This document shows, in pieces, positions 54,094 to 61,808 of a stretch of DNA of 64,000 nt. How positions within the stretch are numbered: position 1 is the first letter of the stretch; each line of letters opens with the position of its first letter. Origin of the DNA: Dehalogenimonas lykanthroporepellens BL-DC-9 (GTDB lineage: Bacteria > Chloroflexota > Dehalococcoidia > Dehalococcoidales > Dehalococcoidaceae); contig CP002084.1 of NCBI GenBank assembly GCA_000143165.1, forward strand, positions 1,116,001-1,180,000. The letters are read 5' to 3'. The translations under genes were made by a program, and so were the position numbers. The notes under the pieces are model-generated. The model did not search any database, was not told where the DNA came from, and worked only from the letters and a program-made list of their open reading frames with translations.

Positions 54094-55467
54094 GTAGTGT
54101 CCCGTCAAGTGGTGTAAATTCATCATTGGTGGTTTCCCGAATAATCAAGCTGGTAAAGCCATGATCAGGGGTTCCTCCTGCGCCCCTTCCAGCGTTTTCT
54201 TCATCGAATCCAAAGAAAAGTAGCGTCGTCCGACCTCCCACTCGTCCTGCTGTTCCATTAACACCGCCCCAATCAGCCTGATTACCGATTGGCTGTTGGG
54301 AAAGATGCCGACCACATTACTGCGGCGCTTGATTTCCTTGTTCAGTCTCTCCAGGGGATTGGTAGAGTACAGTTGCCGCCAGTGTTCCCGCGGGAAGGCG
54401 GTATAGGCCAGGATATCCGGTTCTGCCTCTTCCAATTGGTCGGCCACAGGACCGAATCGGAGTCTGAGGTTATCGGCTACCCGGCGGAGTTGGCTGCAAG
54501 CGCTATCGCGGTCAGGTTGAGCGAAAATGGTCCGGATAGCGGCAGATACCATAGCCTGGGCGCCCCGCGGCACTCTGGCCAGCGCATTGCGCATGAAGTG
54601 CACCCGGCAGCGTTGCCACGATACCCCGGTGAGTACCGTGCTGATGGCTTCCTTCAGCCCCAGATGAGCATCACTGATTACCAGCATCACCCCGCTCAAA
54701 CCACGGCTGACCAACCCCCGCAGAAACTCTTTCCAGAATACACCGTCTTCACTGGGGCCGACCTCAAGCCCGATGATCTCGCGTTCTCCGGTTTCACGGA
54801 CTCCGTAGGCGATAATTACCGCCTGACTGACCACCCGCCCTGAATCCCTGACCTTGACGTAGGTCGCATCCAGCCACAGATAGGGATAACGCCATAACAA
54901 AGGCCGGTGGCGCCATCGTTCCACTTCATCGTCCAGAGCCCCGCATATTCGCGATACCTCGCTCTTACTGACCCCGTTAAGCCCCAGTGACTGAACCAGA
55001 GATTCCACCTTGCGGGTGCTGATGCCCAATACATAGGCTTCCTGGATTACCGCCAGCAAGGCATGTTCCGCCCGGCGCCGGGGCTCGAGCAAGCTGGGGA
55101 AATAACTGCCGTCCCGCAACCGGGGAATCGCCAAGGGTATCGTGCCGGCCCGGGTGTCCCAGATACGCCCCCGGTAGCCGTTACGGTAGGTTAAACGACC
55201 GTTACTGCGCTCATGTTTCTCAGCTCCGGTCTTCTGCTTAACCTCAAGCTCCATGACCGCTTCGGCCAGCATCTTCACCCCTTCTCTCAGAAAATCAAGA
55301 TCACCGTCACTTCCTGACTTGCGTAGCAATTCCAAAAGTGTCATCCTGTCTTTGGCCATTGTCGTGGTTACCTCCTGAAAGTTTGTGTTGTTACTTTCTT
55401 TCAAGAAACCACACAATGGCCTGCTTTTTCAACTCCAGGAATTTACACCACGTATTGGGATTCTACT
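54094..55467 (-). mobile_element. IS256-family element, copy 1 (no target duplication)
   Basis: The element is 1374 bp. Inverted ends start GTAGTGTCCC on the left and share GTGGTGTAAATTC with the right end read inward. Left flank (GGGCAGATG) and right flank (AACTGCTGG) do not match. The left flank is a start codon behind a Pho-type promoter; the right flank is the middle of a slipin gene. This indicates deletion or recombination at the element. Confidence 0.92.
54145..55359 (-). CDS. IS256-family transposase, copy 1
   Basis: This is a 404-residue mutator-type DDE transposase. Visible are the N-terminal segment LLELLRKSGSDGDLDFLREGVKML, first catalytic Asp in YLWLDATYVKVRD, second in VISDAHLGL, the C/H motif region CRVHFMRNAL and the C-terminal Glu region in NPLERLNKEIKRRS. 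The start is ATG 55359 after AGGAGGTAACC. It differs from copy 2 by only two residues (His versus Gln near RRRAE, Cys versus Tyr near DSA). Confidence 0.94.
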   Translation of the reverse strand: MAKDRMTLLELLRKSGSDGDLDFLREGVKMLAEAVMELEVKQKTGAEKHERSNGRLTYRNGYRGRIWDTRAGTIPLAIPRLRDGSYFPSLLEPRRRAEHALLAVIQEAYVLGISTRKVESLVQSLGLNGVSKSEVSRICGALDDEVERWRHRPLLWRYPYLWLDATYVKVRDSGRVVSQAVIIAYGVRETGEREIIGLEVGPSEDGVFWKEFLRGLVSRGLSGVMLVISDAHLGLKEAISTVLTGVSWQRCRVHFMRNALARVPRGAQAMVSAAIRTIFAQPDRDSACSQLRRVADNLRLRFGPVADQLEEAEPDILAYTAFPREHWRQLYSTNPLERLNKEIKRRSNVVGIFPNSQSVIRLIGAVLMEQQDEWEVGRRYFSLDSMKKTLEGAQEEPLIMALPA

Positions 55468-55850
55468 AACTGCTGGCCGAGCGGGACAAACTGAACGACA
55501 TCGTCCAGGACATCATCGACAAGCACACCGACCCGTGGGGCATCAAGGTCAGCACCGTCGAAATCAAGGAAGTGGAACTGCCCGAAGCCATGCGCCGGTC
55601 AATGGCGGCTCAGGCGGAGGCGGAACGGGAACGCCGGGCCAAGATCATCCACGCCGAAGGCGAATTCCAGGCGGCGGCCAAGCTGTCGGAAGCCGGTAGC
55701 GTCATCGCCAAGGAACCGGTAACCCTGCAACTGCGCTACCTGCAGACATTGACCGAGATTGCCTCGGAAAACAATTCTACGTTGATTTTCCCGGTGCCGG
55801 TGGATCTGATCACCATGTTCATGAAGAACATGGAAAACAAAAACAAGTAA
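55468..55850 (+). pseudogene. Slipin/stomatin (SPFH) C-terminal fragment
   Basis: The frame reads from the IS boundary: [21 protein letters not shown], then [38 protein letters not shown], then [13 protein letters not shown]. This is the conserved C-terminal half of a slipin, a membrane SPFH protein. The membrane anchor and N-terminal half are missing because the IS256 copy replaces them. Roughly 125 codons remain, and no start or promoter is apparent. Confidence 0.85.
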
Positions 55851-56336
55851 CCGCTGTTTTAGAAAAACCATGCCAAAACTGCGGCCTCAGTCTGACGCCT
55901 TCGACGCGTTGGGCCGAGGCCGCGGTTCGTTCATGGCGGCTTCGGTCAGTAGAATCTTTCAGATAGTTTCGGTTGTCGGACAGAAGGGGCTTTTCGCGAG
56001 TTACCGCCATCTACCACGAAATGGTTTATAAATATCAATGTCACTATTTCCCGTAAAAGTAATTCACGGCCGGATATAAGGCTAACCCCCCGATTTATTC
56101 ATGACGTAACAAGTGCCGATACCGCTAAAACGACTGATGAAAAGATGATAGCGCACGAAAATACCTGGGGGAATCTTGTACCGTTTTTGCTGTTGACGGC
56201 GGCGCTGGGCTACCGCGGCTACATCGAGACCCGGCCGGTGCGTGAATTGAACCGGAAATAGTACCGGCGCAACTCGTAAAGTAAAGAAGGCGGCACCTTG
56301 TGCCGCCTTCTTTATGTCATGTGTATGATTGTGAGA
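55851..56336. other. Intergenic region with a terminator hairpin and a 38-codon ORF
   Basis: A hairpin near 55874-55925 (GCGGCCTC with GAGGCCGC) may end the slipin transcript. A 38-codon ORF at 56145-56261 encodes a small hydrophobic peptide (NLVPFLLLTAALGYRGYIETRPV). It could be a membrane microprotein or a fragment; it has only a weak ribosome site. A strong terminator follows at 56282-56314. Confidence 0.4.
56282..56314. terminator. Bidirectional terminator
   Basis: A 14-bp stem TAAAGAAGGCGGCA / TGCCGCCTTCTTTA has a 5-nt loop. It lies between the small ORF and the convergent secreted-protein gene. Confidence 0.88.
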
Positions 56337-56978
56337 TTACTTGTTCTTGCCTTTGGCCAAGCCGTTATTGCTTTTTTCCTTGTCCGGTTTGCCGGTGTCG
56401 GCGGAACCGGCTTCAACCTCAGGCTCTTCACCGGCTTCTGCGCCGGCGTCATAATTGATGAGGCTGTATTCGAAGAGATAGCCGGTGGGATTCCAGCCAA
56501 CCATGGAACCTTCTCCCAGGTCAGCCGACAACACCAGCCATATCTTGGCGCCTTCGGTGTTTTCATCACCTTCACCCGGCAGAGTGCCGGTCTCCGCCGA
56601 ACCTTTTATCAGCAGATTACCGTCTTCATCGGCGACTGCTTCGCCCAGAACGATCAGACCCTCACCCGGCCAGGGGTCAGGATAGTATATGAGAGCATAG
56701 GCGACGCCGGCTTCCAGGCCGTGAGCGTTCAAGTGGAAGTCGAAAACATCGCCGGTGAGACCGTATTTGAGTTTAGCCCAGGCGCCTTGGGTGTCAACTT
56801 CCCAGGTGTCCGGATTCTTGGTCACCAGTTCGGTGAAGGCATTGTTGGAGTTGCCCGCCTGCCCGATATTGCCGTGGTCGCCGCTCTCCTTGGATACGCG
56901 TTCGGCACCGAGAGCCACCGGGGCGGCCAGAGCCAGCACCAGCAAACCGGCAATCAGTACCATAGAAATTCTTTTCAT
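56337..56978 (-). CDS. Secreted protein of unknown function
   Basis: The 213-residue protein starts at ATG 56978 behind AGGAGGT. It has a Sec signal peptide (MKRISMVLIAGLLVLALAAPVALGA, probable cleavage after ALG or ALGA). The mature part has a beta-rich domain with DTWEVDTQGAWAKLKYGL and YALIYYPDPWPGEGLIVLGEA. The C-terminal 45 residues are acidic then Lys-rich and low-complexity. No catalytic motif is seen. An extracytoplasmic role is likely but cannot be named. Confidence 0.75.
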   Translation of the reverse strand: MKRISMVLIAGLLVLALAAPVALGAERVSKESGDHGNIGQAGNSNNAFTELVTKNPDTWEVDTQGAWAKLKYGLTGDVFDFHLNAHGLEAGVAYALIYYPDPWPGEGLIVLGEAVADEDGNLLIKGSAETGTLPGEGDENTEGAKIWLVLSADLGEGSMVGWNPTGYLFEYSLINYDAGAEAGEEPEVEAGSADTGKPDKEKSNNGLAKGKNK

Positions 56979-57100
56979 ACCAAAATACCTCCTGATTAAA
57001 CACATCACGGAAATTGTACCCCGGAGCCGCTACCAAGTAAATAGCCGTTTCGTACCTGGCAACCTGTCCGAAAGTACCGGTACAAACGCTGGTCAGTGGT

Positions 57101-57141
57101 AAAAAACGAAAGGCCCGGACCTGACGGCCGCGAGCCTTTCG
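57101..57141 (-). terminator. Terminator after the rubrerythrin gene
   Basis: On the minus strand CGAAAGGCTC and GGGCCTTTCG form a stem followed by TTTTTT. Confidence 0.75.
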
Positions 57142-57157
57142 CAGGGAGGGCTGATTA

Positions 57158-57736
57158 TTACCAGTTTTCGGCAAGCAGTTCGTAGTAAGAGCGGGGATGC
57201 TTGCAGGCAGGACAGAGTTCCGGGGCTTCCGGGCCTTCGTGAACATAACCGCAGTTGAGGCAGTGCCACTTGACGGTAGCCGGTCGCTTGAAGACCTCAC
57301 CCTTGTCGATGTTAGCCGCCAGACCGCGGTAACGCCGTTCGTGGAATTCTTCCACCTCGGCGATTTCCCGGAATGACGTGGCAATTTCACCGAAACCTTC
57401 TTTATCGGCCTCGGCGGCGAAGTTGGCGTAAATGACCGACCACTCCATCTTTTCCCCGTTGGCGGCTTCTTCCAGATTTTCCCGGGTGGTGCCGATGACA
57501 CCGGCGGGGTAGCTGGCTTTGATTTCCACCTCACCGCCTTCGAGATACTTGAAGAAGACCTTGGCATGCTCCTTTTCGTTATCGGCGGTTTCAATGAAGA
57601 TACGGGAAATCTGCTCGTAGCCTTCTTTCTTAGCGGCGCCGGCGAAATAAGTATAGCGATTGCGTGCCTGTGACTCGCCGGCGAAGGCGGTCAGCAGATT
57701 GATTTCGGTTCGAGTTCCCTTGATTGACTTACCCAT
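57158..57736 (-). CDS. Rubrerythrin
   Basis: The 192-residue protein has an N-terminal diiron four-helix domain (AFAGESQARNRYTYFAGAAKKEGYEQISRIFIETADNEKEHAK and EFHERRYRGL) and a C-terminal rubredoxin domain (CLNCGYVHEGPEAPELCPACKHP). It reduces hydrogen peroxide in anaerobes, using electrons from a reductase through the rubredoxin-like iron. The start is ATG 57736 after AGTGAGG. It fits a strictly anaerobic lifestyle. Confidence 0.95.
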   Translation of the reverse strand: MGKSIKGTRTEINLLTAFAGESQARNRYTYFAGAAKKEGYEQISRIFIETADNEKEHAKVFFKYLEGGEVEIKASYPAGVIGTTRENLEEAANGEKMEWSVIYANFAAEADKEGFGEIATSFREIAEVEEFHERRYRGLAANIDKGEVFKRPATVKWHCLNCGYVHEGPEAPELCPACKHPRSYYELLAENW

Positions 57737-57791
57737 CAACAACCTCACTTGAATTATTTGTTAACTAATATGATAGCAATAATGCCGCCGG

Positions 57792-58449
57792 TTACAAAAC
57801 AGCGGTATTGCCCCCATTGTTTCCGCCGGCCGGTGGCTTGAACGGGTTGTTTTCCAGCAGGGAATGAAACAGCGCCGGATAAAATCGGGCCAGGTAGTTC
57901 ATGTGTTCCAGCCACAGCTTTACCAACGGATTGTAAATCTTGGTAATGTCGTTGGCCAGATGGTCGAGCTTATGTTGCTTCAGCACGGTCAGGTCGGGAT
58001 GGGTGGCCAGTTCACCGCGCAGATGAAACATAGTGCGGAGCAGGGAATTGAAAAGGTCGTGCTCGAAAACGTGGGGCGCTTCCAGCAGTCGAAACAACAA
58101 ACTGGAAGCCAGCAGTTTCCGCAGGGCTTCGGTGTCGGCCGACAGCGGGTCGATGTCCACCCGATGGCTCCTGAGCGCTGACGCCAGCGACTTGAAATGA
58201 GCCTCCGTCCACTCCTCCGGCGCCGGCAGGGTTTGGGACAGATGTTGATTGGCCCGGTCACACTGGTTGAGCATGCGGATAAGGTTATCGCCTATTTCGC
58301 TGAAAAACAGAGTGGTCAGGGTATTGAGTTGCTGGGCCCGGCGGGTTTCATCGCGCCGCTCGAAAAACAACTGAACGGTGGTGACCACCACAGCGGTGAA
58401 GAAGGTAAAACCGGTGATGACCACGCCGATGGACAGCAGGCGCCCGGCG
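57792..58449 (-). pseudogene. Potassium-channel gene, 3' part (split by IS256 copy 2)
   Basis: This is the continuation of the channel gene beyond the IS. After the junction AGRLLSIG the frame reads VVITGFTFFTAVVVTTVQLFFERRDE, a membrane helix and basic cytoplasmic start. A long soluble domain of unknown type follows to the stop at 57792. With the 59824-60041 part it would encode a protein of about 288 residues. The soluble domain has no RCK (Rossmann) signature. A GTG at 58424 could in principle start a shorter product. Confidence 0.8.
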
Positions 58450-59823
58450 GTAGTGTCCCGTCAAGTGGTGTAAATTCATCATTGGTGGTTTCCCGAATAA
58501 TCAAGCTGGTAAAGCCATGATCAGGGGTTCCTCCTGCGCCCCTTCCAGCGTTTTCTTCATCGAATCCAAAGAAAAGTAGCGTCGTCCGACCTCCCACTCG
58601 TCCTGCTGTTCCATTAACACCGCCCCAATCAGCCTGATTACCGATTGGCTGTTGGGAAAGATGCCGACCACATTACTGCGGCGCTTGATTTCCTTGTTCA
58701 GTCTCTCCAGGGGATTGGTAGAGTACAGTTGCCGCCAGTGTTCCCGGGGGAAGGCGGTATAGGCCAGGATATCCGGTTCTGCCTCTTCCAATTGGTCGGC
58801 CACAGGACCGAATCGGAGTCTGAGGTTATCGGCTACCCGGCGGAGCTGGCTGTAAGCGCTGTCGCGGTCAGGTTGAGCGAAGATGGTCCGGATAGCGGCA
58901 GATACCATAGCCTGGGCGCCCCGCGGCACTCTGGCCAGCGCATTGCGCATGAAGTGCACCCGGCAGCGTTGCCACGATACCCCGGTGAGTACCGTGCTGA
59001 TGGCTTCCTTCAGTCCCAGATGAGCATCACTGATTACCAGCATCACCCCGCTCAAACCACGGCTGACCAACCCCCGCAGAAACTCTTTCCAGAATACACC
59101 GTCTTCACTGGGGCCGACCTCAAGCCCGATGATCTCGCGTTCTCCGGTTTCACGGACTCCGTAGGCGATAATTACCGCCTGACTGACCACCCGCCCTGAA
59201 TCCCTGACCTTGACGTAGGTCGCGTCCAGCCACAGATAGGGATAACGCCATAACAAAGGCCGGTGGCGCCATCGTTCCACTTCATCGTCCAGAGCCCCGC
59301 ATATTCGCGATACCTCGCTCTTACTGACCCCGTTAAGCCCCAGTGACTGAACCAGAGATTCCACCTTGCGGGTGCTGATGCCCAATACATAGGCTTCCTG
59401 GATTACCGCCAGCAAGGCTTGTTCCGCCCGGCGCCGGGGCTCGAGCAAGCTGGGGAAATAACTGCCGTCCCGCAACCGGGGAATCGCCAAGGGTATCGTG
59501 CCGGCCCGGGTGTCCCAGATACGCCCCCGGTAGCCGTTACGGTAGGTTAAACGACCGTTACTGCGCTCATGTTTCTCAGCTCCGGTCTTCTGCTTAACCT
59601 CAAGCTCCATGACCGCTTCGGCCAGCATCTTCACCCCTTCTCTCAGAAAATCAAGATCACCGTCACTCCCTGACTTGCGTAGCAGTTCCAAAAGTGTCAT
59701 CCTGTCTTTGGCCATTGTTGTGGTTACCTCCTGAAAGTCTTTGTTGTTATTTTCTTTCAAGAAACCACACAATGGCCTGCTTTTTCAATTCCAGGAATTT
59801 ACACCACGTACGGGGATTCTACT
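58450..59823 (-). mobile_element. IS256-family element, copy 2, with 9-bp target duplication
   Basis: The 1374-bp element is nearly identical to copy 1. It is flanked by direct CGCCCGGCG repeats (58441-58449 and 59824-59832), the 8-9 bp duplication typical of IS256. Removing the element and one repeat restores the reading frame VAQTTAGRLLSIG of the potassium-channel gene, proving a simple insertion. Confidence 0.95.
58501..59715 (-). CDS. IS256-family transposase, copy 2
   Basis: The 404-residue mutator-type DDE transposase has the same motifs as copy 1 (LDATYVKVRD, VISDAHLGL, NPLERLNKEI) and is intact. The start is ATG 59715 after AGGAGGTAACC. The clean target duplication around this copy implies recent transposition, and the near-identity of the two copies implies that copy number rose recently. 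Confidence 0.94.
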   Translation of the reverse strand: MAKDRMTLLELLRKSGSDGDLDFLREGVKMLAEAVMELEVKQKTGAEKHERSNGRLTYRNGYRGRIWDTRAGTIPLAIPRLRDGSYFPSLLEPRRRAEQALLAVIQEAYVLGISTRKVESLVQSLGLNGVSKSEVSRICGALDDEVERWRHRPLLWRYPYLWLDATYVKVRDSGRVVSQAVIIAYGVRETGEREIIGLEVGPSEDGVFWKEFLRGLVSRGLSGVMLVISDAHLGLKEAISTVLTGVSWQRCRVHFMRNALARVPRGAQAMVSAAIRTIFAQPDRDSAYSQLRRVADNLRLRFGPVADQLEEAEPDILAYTAFPREHWRQLYSTNPLERLNKEIKRRSNVVGIFPNSQSVIRLIGAVLMEQQDEWEVGRRYFSLDSMKKTLEGAQEEPLIMALPA

Positions 59824-60041
59824 CGCCCGGCGGTGGTCTGAGCAACGACATCACCGTAACCGACGGTGGTGATGGTGACCATGGTCAAATAGAAAGCATC
59901 GATGAATGAGAGCTTTTCGATAGCCATGAAGCCGGAGGTGCCGGCGACAATGATGACTACCAGGATACCGATGACCAATAGCAGGCGTTTCAGGGTATTG
60001 CTCAAGTATTTCGCGCTCCCGGTAAAATCAGGATATGACAT
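59824..60041 (-). pseudogene. Potassium-channel gene, 5' part (split by IS256 copy 2)
   Basis: The first 73 codons of a two-helix ion channel: basic start, first membrane helix (LLLVIGILVVIIVAGTSGF), then the pore helix and selectivity filter TITTVGYGDV. The frame enters the IS after TTAGR. In the intact ancestor it would join the second membrane helix at 58440. The gene is inactivated in this strain. Start ATG 60041 overlaps no neighbour. Confidence 0.88.
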
Positions 60042-60074
60042 CTTAACCCATCAACGACCTCAGTTCCAAATGAA

Positions 60075-60105
60075 ACGGGAGAGGTTTTACCCCCTCCCGT
60101 CAGAA
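60075..60105 (-). terminator. Probable terminator after the serpin gene
   Basis: ACGGGAG and CTCCCGT pair across a 12-nt loop. On the minus strand TTTCATTT follows. Confidence 0.55.
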
Positions 60106-60121
60106 CCGGTGAGTAGTCAGC

Positions 60122-61393
60122 TTATTCCAGCGGATTCATCACCCGGCCGGTGAAAAGCACCGAGCCGGTAGCGTTGTCCTGGATGAGGAAGATAAACGGC
60201 CGGTCGATAGTCATGGTAACCGGCTCGCCGCCGGGCGCCGAAGTCAGGTCCATGATGACGCCGGTGGCGGCGGCGGCTTCGGTACCGGACTCATCTACCG
60301 AAACGAAGGACTTGTGCACCACATCGGAAATCAGTAGATTCGACTGACCGGTGATGCCGGAGAAATCGGCCTGGTCGGTAAAAGCTACCGGCATACCCAG
60401 CGCCGAAAGCGCGTTCTTCAGGGAAAACTGAGAGTCGAACTCGAACTTCGGCATGGCCAGGTTGACCGTATGGCTGTCCAAGCCAGCCAGTATGGCGGCA
60501 AGAGTCGTTGCGTCCAGATTGTTTTCAAAGTCATTGAAAGCGCCGGCGTCCGGCAGGATGATGACCATCGACAGCTCTCCGCCGTCGTATTTGAGCTCCA
60601 CCGCCTGCCAGCCCTGGCCGGCACCGTAGTTGAGCGTTTCGCTCTGGCGCATCATGGAGACGGTCACCTGACGACCGTCAACCAGGTGGAAGGCGGCGTT
60701 GCCGGTAGCGCTTTCCTCGAAGGGCTTGGCCCAGCCGCCGTTGAAATAGATGGCGTTGGTCAACACCAGACGGGTGATTTCCTTGATGGAACCGGGCGGG
60801 AGGAGGTTCTGGATGCGTTTTTCGGTTTCCTTGGACACCCAGTCATTGATGGTCTGGCGGGCGCCGTCAGGGTCGGCGGCAAAATCCAGCGTCCGCAGAC
60901 CGGCGCCGTAATTCTCGGCCAGCGTATCGAGGAACGACGGCAGAAAGTTGAAGTCCTGCTGGCCCCAGATGGCGTTGACCACCTTCAGGGAGAAGGGCTG
61001 GTCATCCTTGCCTCTGGCTTCCTGACCTCGTGAATTGATGGCGGCGTCAAGGACGTTCATCGCCTGGTGAAGTCCTTCCTGACCCAGGCTGAACCGAAGA
61101 GCCTGCCTCATCTGAGCTTCGGTTTCCCCCTCGGCGCCGGCATAAGTCATGGCCAGAGCGACGGAGATGCTGTAAGGAGAATAGAAGAAGTTGCCGCCGT
61201 CTTCCTTCAGCAACTGGTACAGCGCCAGGGCGAAGTCGGTATTGCCGGTGACCAGTTCGGCCATATCCGCGGCAGAAACGTCAGGAGTCAAACGCGGCAG
61301 GTCGGACTTGAGTTCCTCGCCATAACTGGGCCGGGCACAGGCGGAAACTATCATCAGCAGAGACAGAAGCAGGGGAACGAGCAGTTTTTTCAT
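60122..61393 (-). CDS. Serpin family lipoprotein
   Basis: The 423-residue protein has a lipoprotein signal (LLLSLLMIVSAC, lipobox VSAC, Cys about 19). The full serpin fold follows: FFYSPYSISVALAMTYAGAEG, LVLTNAIYFNGGWAKPF, and the hinge/reactive-centre region SVDESGTEAAAATGVIM, ending in DRPFIFLIQDNATGSVLFTGRVMNP. The small-residue hinge (EAAAATG) suggests an inhibitory serpin that traps serine or cysteine proteases on the cell surface. Monocistronic. Confidence 0.94.
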   Translation of the reverse strand: MKKLLVPLLLSLLMIVSACARPSYGEELKSDLPRLTPDVSAADMAELVTGNTDFALALYQLLKEDGGNFFYSPYSISVALAMTYAGAEGETEAQMRQALRFSLGQEGLHQAMNVLDAAINSRGQEARGKDDQPFSLKVVNAIWGQQDFNFLPSFLDTLAENYGAGLRTLDFAADPDGARQTINDWVSKETEKRIQNLLPPGSIKEITRLVLTNAIYFNGGWAKPFEESATGNAAFHLVDGRQVTVSMMRQSETLNYGAGQGWQAVELKYDGGELSMVIILPDAGAFNDFENNLDATTLAAILAGLDSHTVNLAMPKFEFDSQFSLKNALSALGMPVAFTDQADFSGITGQSNLLISDVVHKSFVSVDESGTEAAAATGVIMDLTSAPGGEPVTMTIDRPFIFLIQDNATGSVLFTGRVMNPLE

Positions 61394-61519
61394 TTTGGTT
61401 GCCTCTCAGCGATTATAGAACTTTCAGGTTCTTCGACCAACATCTATAACGCCGGAGGGAGGGCGGGGGTTAGTTTTCGGACTCGGCTCCCCTTCACGAG
61501 GGTGGTCATGCGAACCCTC

Positions 61520-61663
61520 TCAGCAACCGGGTTCGCCATGGTGGCCGCAACAACTCTGCCGTTTTACCAGCTTGATGCCGTTATTGCGGAAAACCAGATA
61601 GATTTTGCGGTACCAGGGCATGGGTACTGACATATTGGTAAAAAAGGCTTTGAGACTGGGCAT
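61520..61663 (-). CDS. Small conserved protein with Cys/His tail
   Basis: The 47-residue protein starts at ATG 61663 behind GGGAGGTGG; a longer frame to 61720 runs into tRNA-Arg and is rejected. It reads FFTNMSVPMPWYRKIYLVFRNN and ends QSCCGHHGEPGC, a likely metal-binding tail. I recall close relatives in Dehalococcoidia, but no function. It is adjacent to and on the same strand as the tRNA. Confidence 0.75.
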   Translation of the reverse strand: MPSLKAFFTNMSVPMPWYRKIYLVFRNNGIKLVKRQSCCGHHGEPGC

Positions 61664-61687
61664 TTCAGCACCACCTCCCGAATAATA

Positions 61688-61763
61688 TGGTACCCCTGGC
61701 GCGACTCGAACGCGCGACACGCGGTTTAGGAAACCGCTGCTCTATCCTCTGAGCTACAGGGGC
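61688..61763 (-). tRNA. tRNA-Arg (CCT)
   Basis: On the minus strand the 76-nt cloverleaf runs from GCCCCTG to an encoded CCA. The anticodon loop TTCCTAA gives CCT, which reads AGG. D-arm (GCTCAGAGGATAGAGC) and T-arm (GCGCGTTCGAGTCGCGC) are well formed. The first acceptor pair is G1-U72. Confidence 0.96.
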
Positions 61764-61808
61764 CTGCAAATGATTATAGCAAGATTACGGTAGCGGGTAA
61801 CCCAGCGG

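Noticed and set aside
54145-59715. The two IS256 copies as ends of a composite transposon carrying the secreted protein and rubrerythrin genes
   Set aside because: They are in the same orientation, but copy 2 has its own clean target duplication, copy 1 has none, and the genes between look like native core genes.
37300-61500. A 12-mer CCTTCACGAGGG shared near 37313 and 61491, both near tRNA genes, considered as an attachment core
   Set aside because: Too short, at different distances from the two tRNAs, and without matching flanking sequence or an integrase.
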